This document shows positions 1 through 9,610 of a stretch of 22,730 bases of DNA, piece after piece. The notes beneath the pieces are model-generated. The model saw nothing but the letters and a program-made list of their open reading frames with translations, was not told the origin of the DNA and ran no database searches. The position numbers were made by a program, and so were the translations under genes. Origin of the DNA: Ophiothrix spiculata (Eukaryota; Echinodermata; Ophiuroidea; Amphilepidida; Ophiotrichidae); NCBI GenBank assembly GCA_000969725.1, contig JXSR01S002540.1. One strand, 5' to 3'. Numbering within the stretch: the stretch's first letter is position 1; every line of letters begins with the position of its first letter.

Positions 1-568
1 TATCTAAATCTAGATTGTCTTTTTACATAATTTTTCAGCACATGGAAGCAAGATGTTCTTACCGCGACATATAAATAAATAAATATGATTAATACATACT
101 GAATACAACCTCTCTTTATAACAAAATAATTTAGGATGAAAGCCTCGAAAAATACAACTACATGAAATATGAATTATTAGACAAAAACAAGGTCATAGAA
201 AAAGGGAATATCTAGCTTCAGATTATAATCATATTTTAAACACATATCACCGCATGAAATACATTTTTTTCTATACATATATATGAACTTTCTAGAACTT
301 CTGATACAAATATCTGAAATATACATCAGTAGAGTGTTATATTAATTAACACATGGTGTTAATAATACAACCAAATGAGTTTGAATCCTATTATGAATAA
401 CTCCATCAATGCACATCCTTACTATTTCACAAGATAAACTGTTTTTGAAAAATGGGATATAAACACATTAGTGTTAAATTATTCAACACGTTGGGGTGCA
501 CAGAACATGAATAAAGTTAGCGCCAGACAAAGCCATTTTTGGTTCTCCTGGGAAATATTTTCCAACAA
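1..568. other. AT-rich non-coding stretch
   Basis: I see no exon-like open frame, RNA gene or element end here. Short open frames occur but have no recognisable composition or motif. Confidence 0.5.
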
Positions 569-676
569 TCTAAAAACTAACAAAATGAATCAATTCCTAA
601 AAATGTCAAGTATAATTAACGGTCTAAAACTGACAAAACGAATCAATTTCTAAAAAAGTCAAGTATAATAAATTAT
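569..676. repeat. Two-copy tandem duplication, period 54 bp
   Basis: Two adjacent units begin TCTAAAAACT (569) and TCTAAAACTG (623). They share the words AATCAATT, CTAAAAA and GTCAAGTATAAT in the same order. They differ at several bases, so the duplication is not very recent. A short open frame across the junction is an accident of the repeat. Confidence 0.75.
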
Positions 677-1868
677 TCTTTTAACAACTACATGAATTTC
701 ACAGTTTTCTCAAAAAATGTCTTAATTTTAGGGATAAGTTTTTACTCAGTCCGGGATTAACTTTATTCGATTTTCTTTTTTGTACATATGGACCACATGG
801 ACCATACTGCAACACTTGTGTTTGTCTCAATACCATGGTAATTATGTACAATGAAACTATATATCTACGGTGTTACTTTACAATAAACTTGTTTCTAAAA
901 CGAAACTTACTTGTCATAGAGATATTATACCACGAAAATGTGGCTAACAGGTGCTTATAAAATATCAAGTGCGTTCAGTAAAAATGAACGGAAAATTTGA
1001 TACAGAAAGAGGAAGCTGAAATTAAATTTATAATTATGAAATAATTCAAATCTTTTATTTGATATAAAAAAGTTAAACTCGTGCACAAATACCAGTATTC
1101 TTTTTGAGGTTAATTGGCGATCAAACAAAGCCGTAGTATTGTCATATTTGTTTATACAGCTTCCTAATTCTATTTCAGAAAACAAAATGTCCTTTATCAA
1201 TAATGTAAAGGTCATTTTGTGAAAATTCTTAAGAATGGCATAGAAATAATAGATCTATAAAAGATCTAAATAGTTTAGATAAATAAATAGAAAAATATGA
1301 CACATATTATATATATTGCACATCAAAGACTTAAAGTTACCCCATAAGACAGGGAGCTACCAGAACAAAACATTACCCTAATACCAGAAGCGGCAAGTAC
1401 GATCGAGGATACAGAATTAGAAAGTACAAGCCTGTCAATGAAATCATTTAAAATCCAGATACTTAAACTGAAGATGCAAGATTGCCTCAACTGTTTTCGA
1501 ATTAAAACCTTGTTTAAGGAAATGTTAGTTTTTGATTCATTCATTCTGTGTACTTGTTAACCTGGTAAAGGGTTCAAAATGTTGTCCTGTCCAAACTCCC
1601 TGTCTTGAGAGCTACTTGCTGAAAATATTAAACCAATCATTAGTTTTATAAATGAACTAAACAATGAAAAAAAAATAGAAAACTTAGTTGCATTTTGGTT
1701 AATTGAATGTTAATTGTTACCGATCAATCAGAATACTATTAATATTCAATAGCAAGCAGTACTCTCGGGGTAGAATACGATACAAAACCACAAACCATTT
1801 CATTAAATCTTGCTGTGTCATGCCATCATTATTATTTCTTTCATTTCCATTCGGCAGTAGCCCAGCTT
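677..1868. other. Non-coding stretch, nothing recognised
   Basis: AT-rich sequence downstream of the IL-17-like gene. Short open frames on both strands have no recognisable domains, splice structure or codon bias. No tRNA-like boxes or inverted element ends were seen. Confidence 0.45.
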
Positions 1869-1920
1869 TGCTCTGATTACCATCAGTACACATGTTTCTG
1901 ATGACAGTTTAATCAGAGCA
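1869..1920. repeat. Stem-loop, 11-bp perfect outer stem
   Basis: TGCTCTGATTA (1869-1879) is exactly complementary to TAATCAGAGCA (1910-1920). A second inner pair, ATCAG/CTGAT, lies in the loop. It is about 600 bases past the stop codon of the minus-strand IL-17-like gene, so it could sit in that gene's 3' UTR. An ATTAAA poly(A)-signal variant on the minus strand (1908-1913) overlaps it. Function is unknown; a relic element end is also possible. Confidence 0.5.
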
Positions 1921-2524
1921 TCATATTTGTGTGGCATTAAGGAAATGTTAACATTTAACAAGGACCAGATTGCGCAATAGCAGTGTGGCTATGATGAGAA
2001 TAATGAAATGTCGTAGTTTTGTTTCTCTAAGTACTCTTCAAATAAATATGATATTTAACATACTCTAAAAATAAATAGAATATATGAACTTTTTAAAAGA
2101 ATAATCTACATGAATAAATAAGTAGAATATTATTTCCTTAGCAAAATATTGCATCCTGAGTATGGTTTAAAGACTTCGTGTCTTTCTTTGGTTTCAGCAT
2201 TAGGCCTGTATGATATAATCAAAAATGGGAAACTGATTCCGTTGTCGGTAAAATTGTGAACAAAAGTAAGTGAACTTTAAGTTCAAATCAGCAGTATACG
2301 TCAAAGTCAACACGTTATGAATATAGTTCAAATCATTGTCCAATAAAGGATCAGATTAACAGTGTCAAAAAGTATTAGAATCTAATGTTTACAGATATAG
2401 TGTTCACAATTTTCTATTTGTAATCACAAAAATACCCATAACATGTTTCCTTTTAGTCGGTTCAACCTCTTATGTTTTTAGCACCATGATAGGACCCTGT
2501 GACAACTCCTGTTTCGCTTAATGT

Positions 2525-2635
2525 TTAGCCAATAACTTGCAGACAACCAACAGCTATCTTAATTTCTTCCATTCGGTAACTATAGTAACCGTCAACACAG
2601 CCATCTTGAATTAAAACTTTCATTGGTTGCATAAT
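2525..2635 (-). CDS. IL-17-like gene, terminal coding exon
   Basis: This exon has 36 codons plus TAA. The acceptor is TTCTTTCAG|ATTATG. It encodes DGCVDGYYSYR and KIAVGCLQVIG, the last two strands of the IL-17 fold. The family's usual C-terminal GCxC is GCLQ here. No perfect AATAAA was found in the next several hundred bases on the minus strand; ATTAAA at 1908-1913 is a weak candidate. Confidence 0.87.
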   Translation of the reverse strand: MMQPMKVLIQDGCVDGYYSYRMEEIKIAVGCLQVIG

Positions 2636-5261
2636 CTGAAAGAAAGAATACGGTTTATTAAACATTCAGTTGGAAATCAAGTTGGAAATTGTTATTTATA
2701 AAGTTCATAGATATTACATTTTCACACAAATTCAGAATTGTTATTTTTACACGATTCAACTAAGCGATGATTGAATTCTAAATTTTGAAAAATTCTTTAA
2801 CAATTGAAGTGATGGGTGCAATATAGTGCTAACCTTCTTTTTGCACAAGTTACTGGTTTTGATTTGACTGATTTGACAGAGTTGAAAATGGTTTGAAAAG
2901 TTTATTATAATTAAGAACATGGGTGAATTAACATTTTGAATAACATTGGAGTCCCATGTGATTTTACTAAAACAAGTCAGTCACTTTAAAAGTGAGGGTT
3001 AATACTATATTGCCCCGAGGTCTTGCACATTAGTTTCTAGAAACACTAGTTATTTTCTTTTTCTAAATGCAAGATCTAAGAGTACATCATGCAAGGATTA
3101 TGAATTCAGCGATTCCAGAAGACATCTATTGTTTCTAAATGATCTTCAACGCTGAATGTGAATTCAGGGCCAATATAGTGCTAAGCCAATGTGTCTGATT
3201 TTAAGCCACCCTTAGATTTTTGAACGGCTAAATCTTAGCCATACAATGAAATTAGTATACATCTGAGGTGGTCTGAAAATAGGTGTAGGTTAGCACTATA
3301 AATTGACAATCCAGTACTCTCTGATTGAAACTAACAAGCCATAATGGTTTAAATCTGAAAGCTGAATCTTGGTTACTGAACAAGATATTGGATTGATTTT
3401 GTTTTCAAATAGATAGTCCTATAAATACAGAAGCTGCACCGTCTGTTTAGAACAATATTACTTGAAAATAACACAAACCGTAGTACGAACGTTGCGGATC
3501 ATACAATCAAAGTATACATACCTCTTGACATAAGGTATCCATCCTTTCTGATCTGTCGTACAAATCTAAGCCATGATGACAAAGACATCTTGCTTCCTTA
3601 ATCCTTACTGGGATCCTCTGTGTGTTAATGTTATCCACAAAATCGTAGGGACAGGTTCCAGACAGGTTGATTGGATATGATACGCTTACTTCTTCATTAA
3701 TTGGGCATTTCTGTAAAATTGAAAGTTTAGATTATGTTAGAAATATGACCATGCCATAAATGGTTATAAATGACTTCTTTAAGGAGCGCACCATTAGATT
3801 TCAAGGGGGAGCACAAAGTTGGGTTCGGGGTTAAACTTTTTTTCGCGACCCGTTTGAGAGCGATTTTCCCCCTCGAAATTACTGTTTTTCCCTATTCCAT
3901 TTTCAAGGGGGATTTTTTTAGCCTACGGAGGGCCAATTTTTTTTCCACGTAAAATTTCCTTCTCCCCCTGAAAATCTAATGGAGCGCCCCCTAACAAAAG
4001 CAACATGGCCTATAATACCCACTATAATATCAGTACACAAATTCCGTTGTAATATAATAGCGTTTACTTGGGCGTTTTAATGCTTAAGGCCCACACTCTT
4101 AAAAATGCCTAGTCAAATTTGACTAGATGCCGGGTGCAATAAGAGCTCACCAGATATCTAGTCATTTTTGACTTGATTATCTAGTCATTATGACTAGATA
4201 TTTGGTCAAGTTGACTAGATAATCTAGTCAAAAATGACTAGAATCTAGTGAGCTCTTATTGCACCCGGCATCTAGTCAAATTTGACTAGGCATTTTTAAG
4301 AGTGCAAGCTAAGGTGTAATGATTAGACGTAATAGACCACCTTTGAGTCAATCAATCAGTCAATCAATCAATGATACAAGTACTTCCGTGACATGCATAC
4401 CCCATGAAGAAGTCTATTCGTACAGGGGACCAACGGCTTTACATGACTTCCGAACCACGGAACAAGTAGAGTAAAGTTTCTTGCCCAAGGAAATAAGGAG
4501 ACAAAAACCACCCGGTTCAGGGCTTGAACCCACAACCTCTGTTTTATGAGACCTGTGCTGTAACTGCTCGGCCACGCTCCCCTCTTCGGTTATAATTATG
4601 ACTGATGTGACTTCCTTTTAGCTTTAAATGATACTGACACGCTACAATTGTGATTGCCCTGTGACAATTTCATTCGGTGGATTTGATACGATTGTTTATG
4701 CCGTGTAATCTGCATGAATTTTTAGTGTGTCTCCCATTAATTCGATTCTTAATTTGGACAGATTTGAATCAAATTTAAAAACTCGTATAACCTTATCATA
4801 TACTAAAGATTTGGGTCCACTTATTGAAAAATACTCAACGTAAAGGCTGAATCTGACTCAATACTAAAATTGGATATGACCATATTAGTGACAGACAGGT
4901 TTTTGTCGGCGTTTGAACATGGTCAAAAACCAACAAACGATTTTTGCAGACTATTACAATTAACATCATACGCATCTTAAAAATGAATATCTACACATGA
5001 CAAGCAACTCACCGGTTCATCAGCTGGTTCGATGTACTCAGGCCCAGGTTTTGCAAAGGGATGCATCAGAAATTTGTTTGTGTTTGGGTAAAGTTCGTCT
5101 GATGAAATGGTAAGCTTTCCTTCTTTCATATCACCGCACGTTGTATTTGTTTCTTCCTGGTCACCTGAACCATTCACATCTCTTACAGGTCTTGGCTTAC
5201 CCGCTACATGTGTCATGCATATCGCTAAGAGTACGGCTTGTGTAAGAGTTTGGATGATAGT
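2525..5261 (-). CDS. Interleukin-17-like secreted cytokine (supported coding exons)
   Basis: IL-17 family proteins are secreted cystine-knot-type dimers that signal through IL-17 receptors in innate immunity. The coding sequence joins 5261-5013, 3710-3522 and 2635-2525, all in phase 0, with stop codon TAA at 2527-2525; a short first exon lies upstream. With the 6050-6039 start the protein has 186 residues, normal for the family. Residues 5-25 are a hydrophobic signal peptide with likely cleavage after THVAG. N-glycosylation sequons are NGS, NTT and NLS. The IL-17 domain shows TCPYDF, then QRIPVRIKEARCLC (exon 3710-3522), then DGCVDGYYSYR and IKIAVGC (last exon). Predicted mature cysteines are 46, 89, 107, 129, 131, 148, 163 and 181. 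The usual family cysteines after CLC and after VGC are replaced by Gly134 and Gln183. No premature stop was seen, so it looks functional. The family call is from motif memory, not a search. Confidence 0.88.
2636..3521. repeat. IL-17-like gene last intron with two inverted pairs of a short repeat
   Basis: The word GCAATATAGTGCTAACC or its complement occurs four times: 2814-2834 (+), 2996-3016 (complement), 3167-3187 (+) and 3288-3305 (complement). The first two frame a segment of about 200 bp, the last two one of about 140 bp. Each pair looks like the terminal inverted repeats of a miniature DNA element. I could not define target duplications. The rest of the intron shows nothing else. Confidence 0.55.
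3522..3710 (-). CDS. IL-17-like gene, core exon
   Basis: This exon has 63 codons. The acceptor is TTTTACAG|AAATGC and the donor GAG|GTATGT. It encodes the first half of the IL-17 fold: a CP pair, TCPYDF, the strongly conserved RIPVRIKEARCLC stretch, and a final cysteine in DTLCQE. The expected cysteine five residues after the first Cys of CLC is glycine. Confidence 0.88.
3783..3991. mobile_element. MITE, 209 bp, GGAGCGC termini, in IL-17-like intron
   Basis: The left end reads GGAGCGCACCATTAGATTTC and the complement of the right end reads GGGGGCGCTCCATTAG, followed by ATTTTCAGGGGGAG. The inverted arms are therefore about 30 bp with a few mismatches. The flanks are TTAA on the left and TAAC on the right, compatible with a TTAA or TAA target duplication that has drifted. 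There is no coding capacity. A TTAA target would suggest piggyBac-type mobilisation, but this is inference. Confidence 0.7.
4094..4304. mobile_element. Palindromic MITE, 211 bp, CACTCTTA termini, CTAGTCA dyads
   Basis: The outer 57 bases of both arms are perfect inverted copies, and the next roughly 40 bases differ at only about three places. The element is thus close to one full-length hairpin. Inside each arm the word CTAGTCA faces TGACTAG repeatedly (for example CTAGTCAAATTTGACTAG and CTAGTCATTATGACTAG), giving small palindromes nested in the large one. No open frame. It lies in the IL-17-like intron. The near-identity of the arms points to recent insertion or arm homogenisation. The terminus matches that of the element at 17954-18618. 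Confidence 0.85.
4346..4586 (-). mobile_element. tRNA-derived SINE in IL-17-like intron
   Basis: On the minus strand the head has a pol III A box (TGGCCGAGCAGTTACAGC, within 4557-4574) and a B box (GGGTTCAAGCCC, 4520-4531). The loop CTCATAA sits between them as in a tRNA. A body of about 170 bp follows, including a TTGGGCAAGAAACTTTAC stretch, then a simple TGAT/TGAC tail (4346-4375). No acceptor stem forms, so this is a SINE rather than a tRNA gene. It runs parallel to the cytokine gene. Confidence 0.75.
5013..5261 (-). CDS. IL-17-like gene, exon with signal peptide
   Basis: This exon has 83 codons. The acceptor is a T-rich tract ending in GAACAG just upstream (minus strand), and the donor is CCG|GTGAGT, a near-consensus site. 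It encodes the signal-peptide core (LTQAVLLAICMTHVAG) and the variable acidic N-terminal region of the mature protein. The only methionine in the hydrophobic stretch, MTHVAG, comes too late to give a complete signal peptide. The true start must therefore be in an upstream exon or in read-through upstream of the acceptor. Confidence 0.85.
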
Positions 5262-5630
5262 CTGTTCAGGATGAAAAAAAGAACAAAGAAAAGTTAAAAT
5301 ATTGCTATTGTGTATAAACAATAATGTGACAGATTTGCTACATACACATTTAGTATGTACATAACAATATCTATTGAAAAAAAAAAAGATGTGAAATTCC
5401 TCAAAATGCTAATAGACTTTCAAAGCTCTTTATGTATCGTGCAAAAGAGTATGGTTGTTTAACGTAAAAATAAACCAAAAAAAAATTACTTAACACAAAA
5501 CACCTGCAAAAGTTAAAATGTCATATAAAGGTAAAAACAAGAAAAATATATCATAGCAGGCACGCATATCCCATATACAATAAAAATGCCTTGAGCAGCT
5601 GTTTTCCAACTGATGGTAATGACAACTTAC

Positions 5631-5636
5631 ATGCAT
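5631..5636 (-). CDS. Candidate alternative first coding exon ending MH
   Basis: ATGCAT is followed by donor GTAAGT in phase 0, giving a start MHTIIQTLTQ. The same frame is open further upstream to an ATG at 5678-5676. It is the closest candidate to the signal-peptide exon (370 bp). This could be a chance match. Confidence 0.25.
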
Positions 5637-6038
5637 GTTGATACAAGTTTGTCCACTAAGTCGAAAATATTGTAGCAAAACTCTTAAAAGTATGTTATTA
5701 TATCTGAGACGATTAAGGTATATAGAATGTTATAGCTGAAACGATGATTTTCTTTCTGAAATCAACGACAACTTGTCACAAAATATATACTATCAAAAAT
5801 ACCCACTCTTAGTAACCACTTTCATTGATACTAAGAATAGCTCAATCAGGTTGATTACGCTCATTAAGGAACATGTAGGCAAATATACCCACTGCATAAA
5901 AGCATCAATGGGCATTTGCATCATTGTCGCCTTTTACAAATAATTAATATTTTGATAATATCATGTTTCGACGTATTTTTGTAAAAATTTCCGTGCACTT
6001 GTTCCTCTAAATGACCGGAACTATACGTAAATACTTAC

Positions 6039-6050
6039 ACTACTAACCAT
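6039..6050 (-). CDS. Candidate first coding exon MVSS of the IL-17-like gene
   Basis: ATGGTTAGTAGT is followed by a very good donor, GTAAGTAT, in phase 0, matching the acceptor at 5261. The resulting signal peptide starts MVSSTIIQTLTQ. A TATTATAA stretch about 55-65 bases upstream of the ATG could be a core promoter. I used this start for residue numbering because of its donor and spacing, but two other candidates fit as well. Confidence 0.4.
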
Positions 6051-7564
6051 GCCAACGTGTATTTTGGGGATCAAAATCAGTTTTCCCTTCAGTTTTTAGT
6101 GTACATTATAATATCAGAGGAAATCCGTTGAAGTGTCGATTTCACTTGTTCAACAATATTTTTTATACAAATGTCCGGGCTTTAATATGTTATCTGATCC
6201 AACAATGCAGAGATAGCATAACTTGTGTTATGTCTTGTAAAATGTAAAAGCATGGTGGAAGTTGAAAAAGTAAAACCCCAGCTATTGAAGTATTTTTCTT
6301 ATGGTTAAATTTCTATCCATCACGTTTTGAAAAAAAAAATGTAATTTTCCAATTATGAATTAATTAATGTGCTTCCACGCGTACGCTCGGTCCCGTCCGT
6401 TTTGGGAAAATTACTGCAGGTCAAAGACCATTGTTTCACTCTGCACTTATTCTCTGTATGAAATTTTATGAATGGTTGTAATAAATGGTAATTCAGGAAA
6501 CAATTTAAAAAATACATCAGTCACAAATCTTGGAATATCACCAACAAGCCAAAAAATAATTCACGAACAATACAGTTGACATGAATGTTTTCCGCTACCC
6601 AGCATGCTAAAGTACATTTCATAATGTGGTTAAAACTTTAGATGCATACTTGTATTTTTACGAGTACTTTTTATTTCCTGAGTTTTGATTTATATGGTTT
6701 TCGCGGAGCACAACATAAATTTTACCTCTCACGAAATTCTGGTACATTTTTTTCTACGTAAAGTTTGCATTTGTTAAAAAAGTGTATACAAATTAATGTC
6801 AATGTTAATCAATTATACATTAAAAATTAATTTTGTGAACTTCATTTGACACGAACAGTCAATATTATCATTGGTGAATTATTGTGATTTCATTGTTATC
6901 GGCACGCTTTGTTGAGACCTATAAATATTTGCATTCAAAGCCAAACCATGCATTTTATTGGCTTTCAAATATTTTCTAATGCATTTCTAATGAGTACTGG
7001 TCTTTGGTGCTAAAACTAGTCATTGGTCACCAAATATACGGCGACATATGCAATCAATTTCATGTGTTGGTTGATTTTGAAAGTGCACTGGAATTAATTA
7101 TACACTTGAGACGGGTCACAAAATATTTGGTAGCCAACTTATGGTTCGACCATATTGTTTGCGATATGCAAGCAGTCCTTGAAAATTCTGATTTGCTTAA
7201 TTTTGTCACATTGCCTGCCAGTCGATTTGTTATTGCTTTTGGTTATTAAATCAATCACAGATTCTGATCTTTGAAAAGTAAAAAGCGCATTAATCTTCGT
7301 ATTGATTGGCTAAATATCTCTTGTACTGACCACTACGGCCAATAAGGAGATATTTACGTTTTCAAGAAACTCATTGGTTTCAGCAAAATTTTCGGTGCAT
7401 TTGATTTTGAATTAAAGTAACAGCAGCACCACGAAAACATTAATATATTTCAACATTTGCATGAATTGTTTTGTAAAACAAATATATATTAAAAGAACAT
7501 TTTAAATTGAACTGAACAATACAATGTTTGTTTAAGGTATAACGAATGCAAAACAAAAGCTCAC

Positions 7565-7576
7565 CTGGATATCCAT
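7565..7576 (-). CDS. Candidate alternative first coding exon MDIQ
   Basis: ATGGATATCCAG is followed by GTGAGC, giving the classic CAG|GTGAG donor in phase 0. It would give a protein starting MDIQTIIQTLTQ with an intron of 2.3 kb. A perfect NF-kappaB-type site lies about 300 bases upstream. A good acceptor-like tract ending TATTACAG lies 18 bases before the ATG, so it could also be a small internal exon. Confidence 0.35.
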
Positions 7577-7882
7577 AGCTATGGATTTGTAACTGTAATA
7601 TATATCACCTGAAGTTTGAATACAATTAGTTAATGACTCTAATGAGATGAGACGATATAACTATATTAAGCAAATCCAACTACTTCGTTTTCGCTCCTCT
7701 CTATACTCTAGCGATATCTATTCTGATTCTGTTCAGGAAAAGTTCATTTTAAACCGTCCGTAAAATTTCTTCTAATTTCGCAATTAGTTCTACAGGTCTT
7801 TATTTTGAGTTGAATCATAATCGAAAAATATTCCATCCCAACCATTACAAAGAAGGAAAAATATCTACGGAGACCTGTTGCT

Positions 7883-7894
7883 GGGGTATTCCCC
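7883..7894. promoter_or_regulatory. NF-kappaB/Rel-type site
   Basis: GGGGTATTCCCC is a 12-base near-palindrome, and its first ten bases fit GGGRNWYYCC exactly. It is about 300 bases upstream of the distal candidate first exon of the IL-17-like cytokine, a gene class often under Rel control. A match of this strength has a modest chance of arising randomly in a few hundred bases. Confidence 0.35.
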
Positions 7895-8174
7895 GTGCTA
7901 TTTTAGCCACCTCATGCTAGCATGGGATGCCTGGCTTGTTTTCAGTAAAGTTCACAAGCTGTAAACTTGTTAATGGTGTGTACTTAATTCAATTATCGTA
8001 TTTGGTCACATGACACATGTAAACAGTCTCCAGGGTAACGTATTACGTCCTTTTCGTTGCTGGACGATAAATATAGTCATTATTTTATTTCAGGAATCTA
8101 CGAATATAATGTTAACCGGACATAAACACGTTGCAAGATATGTAAACATCATGGATACCCTGGTCACATAAAAT
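7895..8174. other. Non-coding spacer
   Basis: It contains the perfect 12-base palindrome CATGCTAGCATG (about 7912-7923) but no gene-like signal. Confidence 0.4.
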
Positions 8175-9591
8175 CTATGGTCACAATAGGTCGTACGGCG
8201 GTCGTACGACCAATTAACAATTTTTATTTGACCACTTCGTAAGCTTTCGTATGACCGTCTTGCGGTGGTCTTACGAAAGAGTGTTTACTCATAATCAGTT
8301 CGCAAGGTCGCACACATTTCTGACTGTGTTCGTGCGATAGACTTGTGAATTTTCAATCAATAAAGAACAAGAATAAAGCGTGGTAAAGGGGAGACAAGAC
8401 GAAATAGAGAAAAAACAAATAAAGAAAGGGTACTTAGAGAAGGTGAAGAATTAGAGAAAGAGAAAAGAGTAGGGTAATAGTAATTTTACGACACAAAATA
8501 CCGTCATTACAACAAATTCCTCGCTTATGAAAAAAAGGGGGATGACATAATATTCAAATTCCCCTTGGCCCCACTATCGCAAAGCACACTCGCACTCAAT
8601 ATTTTCTACTTCAAGTAAGAGTACGGTATTAAGTCCCCTTGAAATTAAAAAACCGGTCGCAGTGCCTTTACATGTACTCGTTCCCATAATAAACATTATT
8701 CATGTAAGAACAACATACCAATGGCTCGTACGAGTCATTGGTATGTTCACCGACCATGTCAATATCAATATATAAAGCAAAAGTGATTACTATTATGCTA
8801 ATTCCAGAGAGATGATTAGCACGTCTTTTGCAAATCCTCATTATAAAAGCATTCATTTGAATATGAATTACAATGGCAAAGTTTTTACGATGTTCGTACG
8901 TCAGCCGTGCGAACGCCGTACGAACGCCATTCGTAACAAGATATTGAACATGACCAGGTTGCGACCTTAAGAACTGTTTTTGATCGTACGATGTTCTTAG
9001 GGCATTCGTACGACGTTCGTACGAAACGGTCAAAACACTGATCACAGCTTGTTTGCAAGGTGTTTGCGACCAGTCGTAAGGGTATATATGAATCTGTTTT
9101 AAAAACAAAACTCATTTTCGTCAAGGGGAAATACATCGCACGGCGTTCGCAAAAATAGGTATATTTTTTTACAAATATCTGACAAATATTTATTTTTATT
9201 AAATTTCTTTTCAGGGCAATATTAATATATTGTTATGTGAATGAGTATGCTTTGCGATAGTGGCGCCAAAAGGAATTTGAATATGATGTCACCCCCCCCC
9301 CCTTTTTCATAAGCGAGGAATTTGTTGTAATGACGGTATTTTGTGCCGTAAAATTACTTTTACCCTACTCTTTTCTGTTTCTCTAATTCTACACCTTCTC
9401 TTAATACCCTGTCTTTATTTGTTTTTTCTCCATTTCGTCTTGTCTCCCATTTTCCATGCTTTATTCTTGTGCTTTAATGATTGAAAATTCACAAGTCTAT
9501 CGCACTAACACAGTCAGAAATGAGTGCGACCTTGTCAAATAAACATTGTTAATCGGTCGTACGACCGACGTACGACCGATTGTGACCATAG
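8175..9591. mobile_element. Foldback DNA element, 1.4 kb, long inverted arms, CGTACG dyads
   Basis: The left end CTATGGTCACAATAGGTCGT and the right end ACGACCGATTGTGACCATAG are inverted copies. Similarity continues inward for about 360 bp on the right and 430 bp on the left, to CGCAAAGCA(C/T)ACTC. The left arm holds about 70 extra bases (around 8231-8300) that form their own hairpin (CTTTCGTA/TACGAAAG). The middle (8600-9230) holds many CGTACG-centred dyads such as GTTCGTACGAAC-like words and a 36-bp near-palindrome at 8712-8747. Open frames in the middle are by-products of the repeated words; I recognise no transposase. This is a non-autonomous foldback/MITE-like element. Target duplications are unclear; TAAA occurs near both ends. 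Confidence 0.8.
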
Positions 9592-9596
9592 CTAAA

Positions 9597-9610
9597 GCTA
9601 TGGTCACAAT
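9597..9610. repeat. Stray extra terminus of the foldback element
   Basis: GCTATGGTCACAAT repeats the terminal 13 bases of the 8175-9591 element in opposite orientation, separated from its right end by TAAA. The junction forms a 14-bp perfect hairpin with a 4-base loop. It may be a relic of a second copy or of an aborted excision. Confidence 0.6.

Larger units (their letters stand above)
5262..7882. other. Intron/upstream region of the IL-17-like gene
   Basis: Apart from the three candidate first exons I see no coding exon or element here. It is AT-rich with many short words such as TTAATTAAT. An 81-codon plus-strand open frame (7004-7249) has no recognisable motif and is probably chance. Confidence 0.45.

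Noticed and set aside
7004-7249. An 81-codon plus-strand open frame upstream of the cytokine gene
   Set aside because: No motif, no splice partner, and AT-rich composition like the flanks.
8668-9136. Two overlapping minus-strand open frames of 146 and 83 codons inside the foldback element
   Set aside because: They run through the palindromic CGTACG words, which read open in several frames. There is no transposase or other motif.
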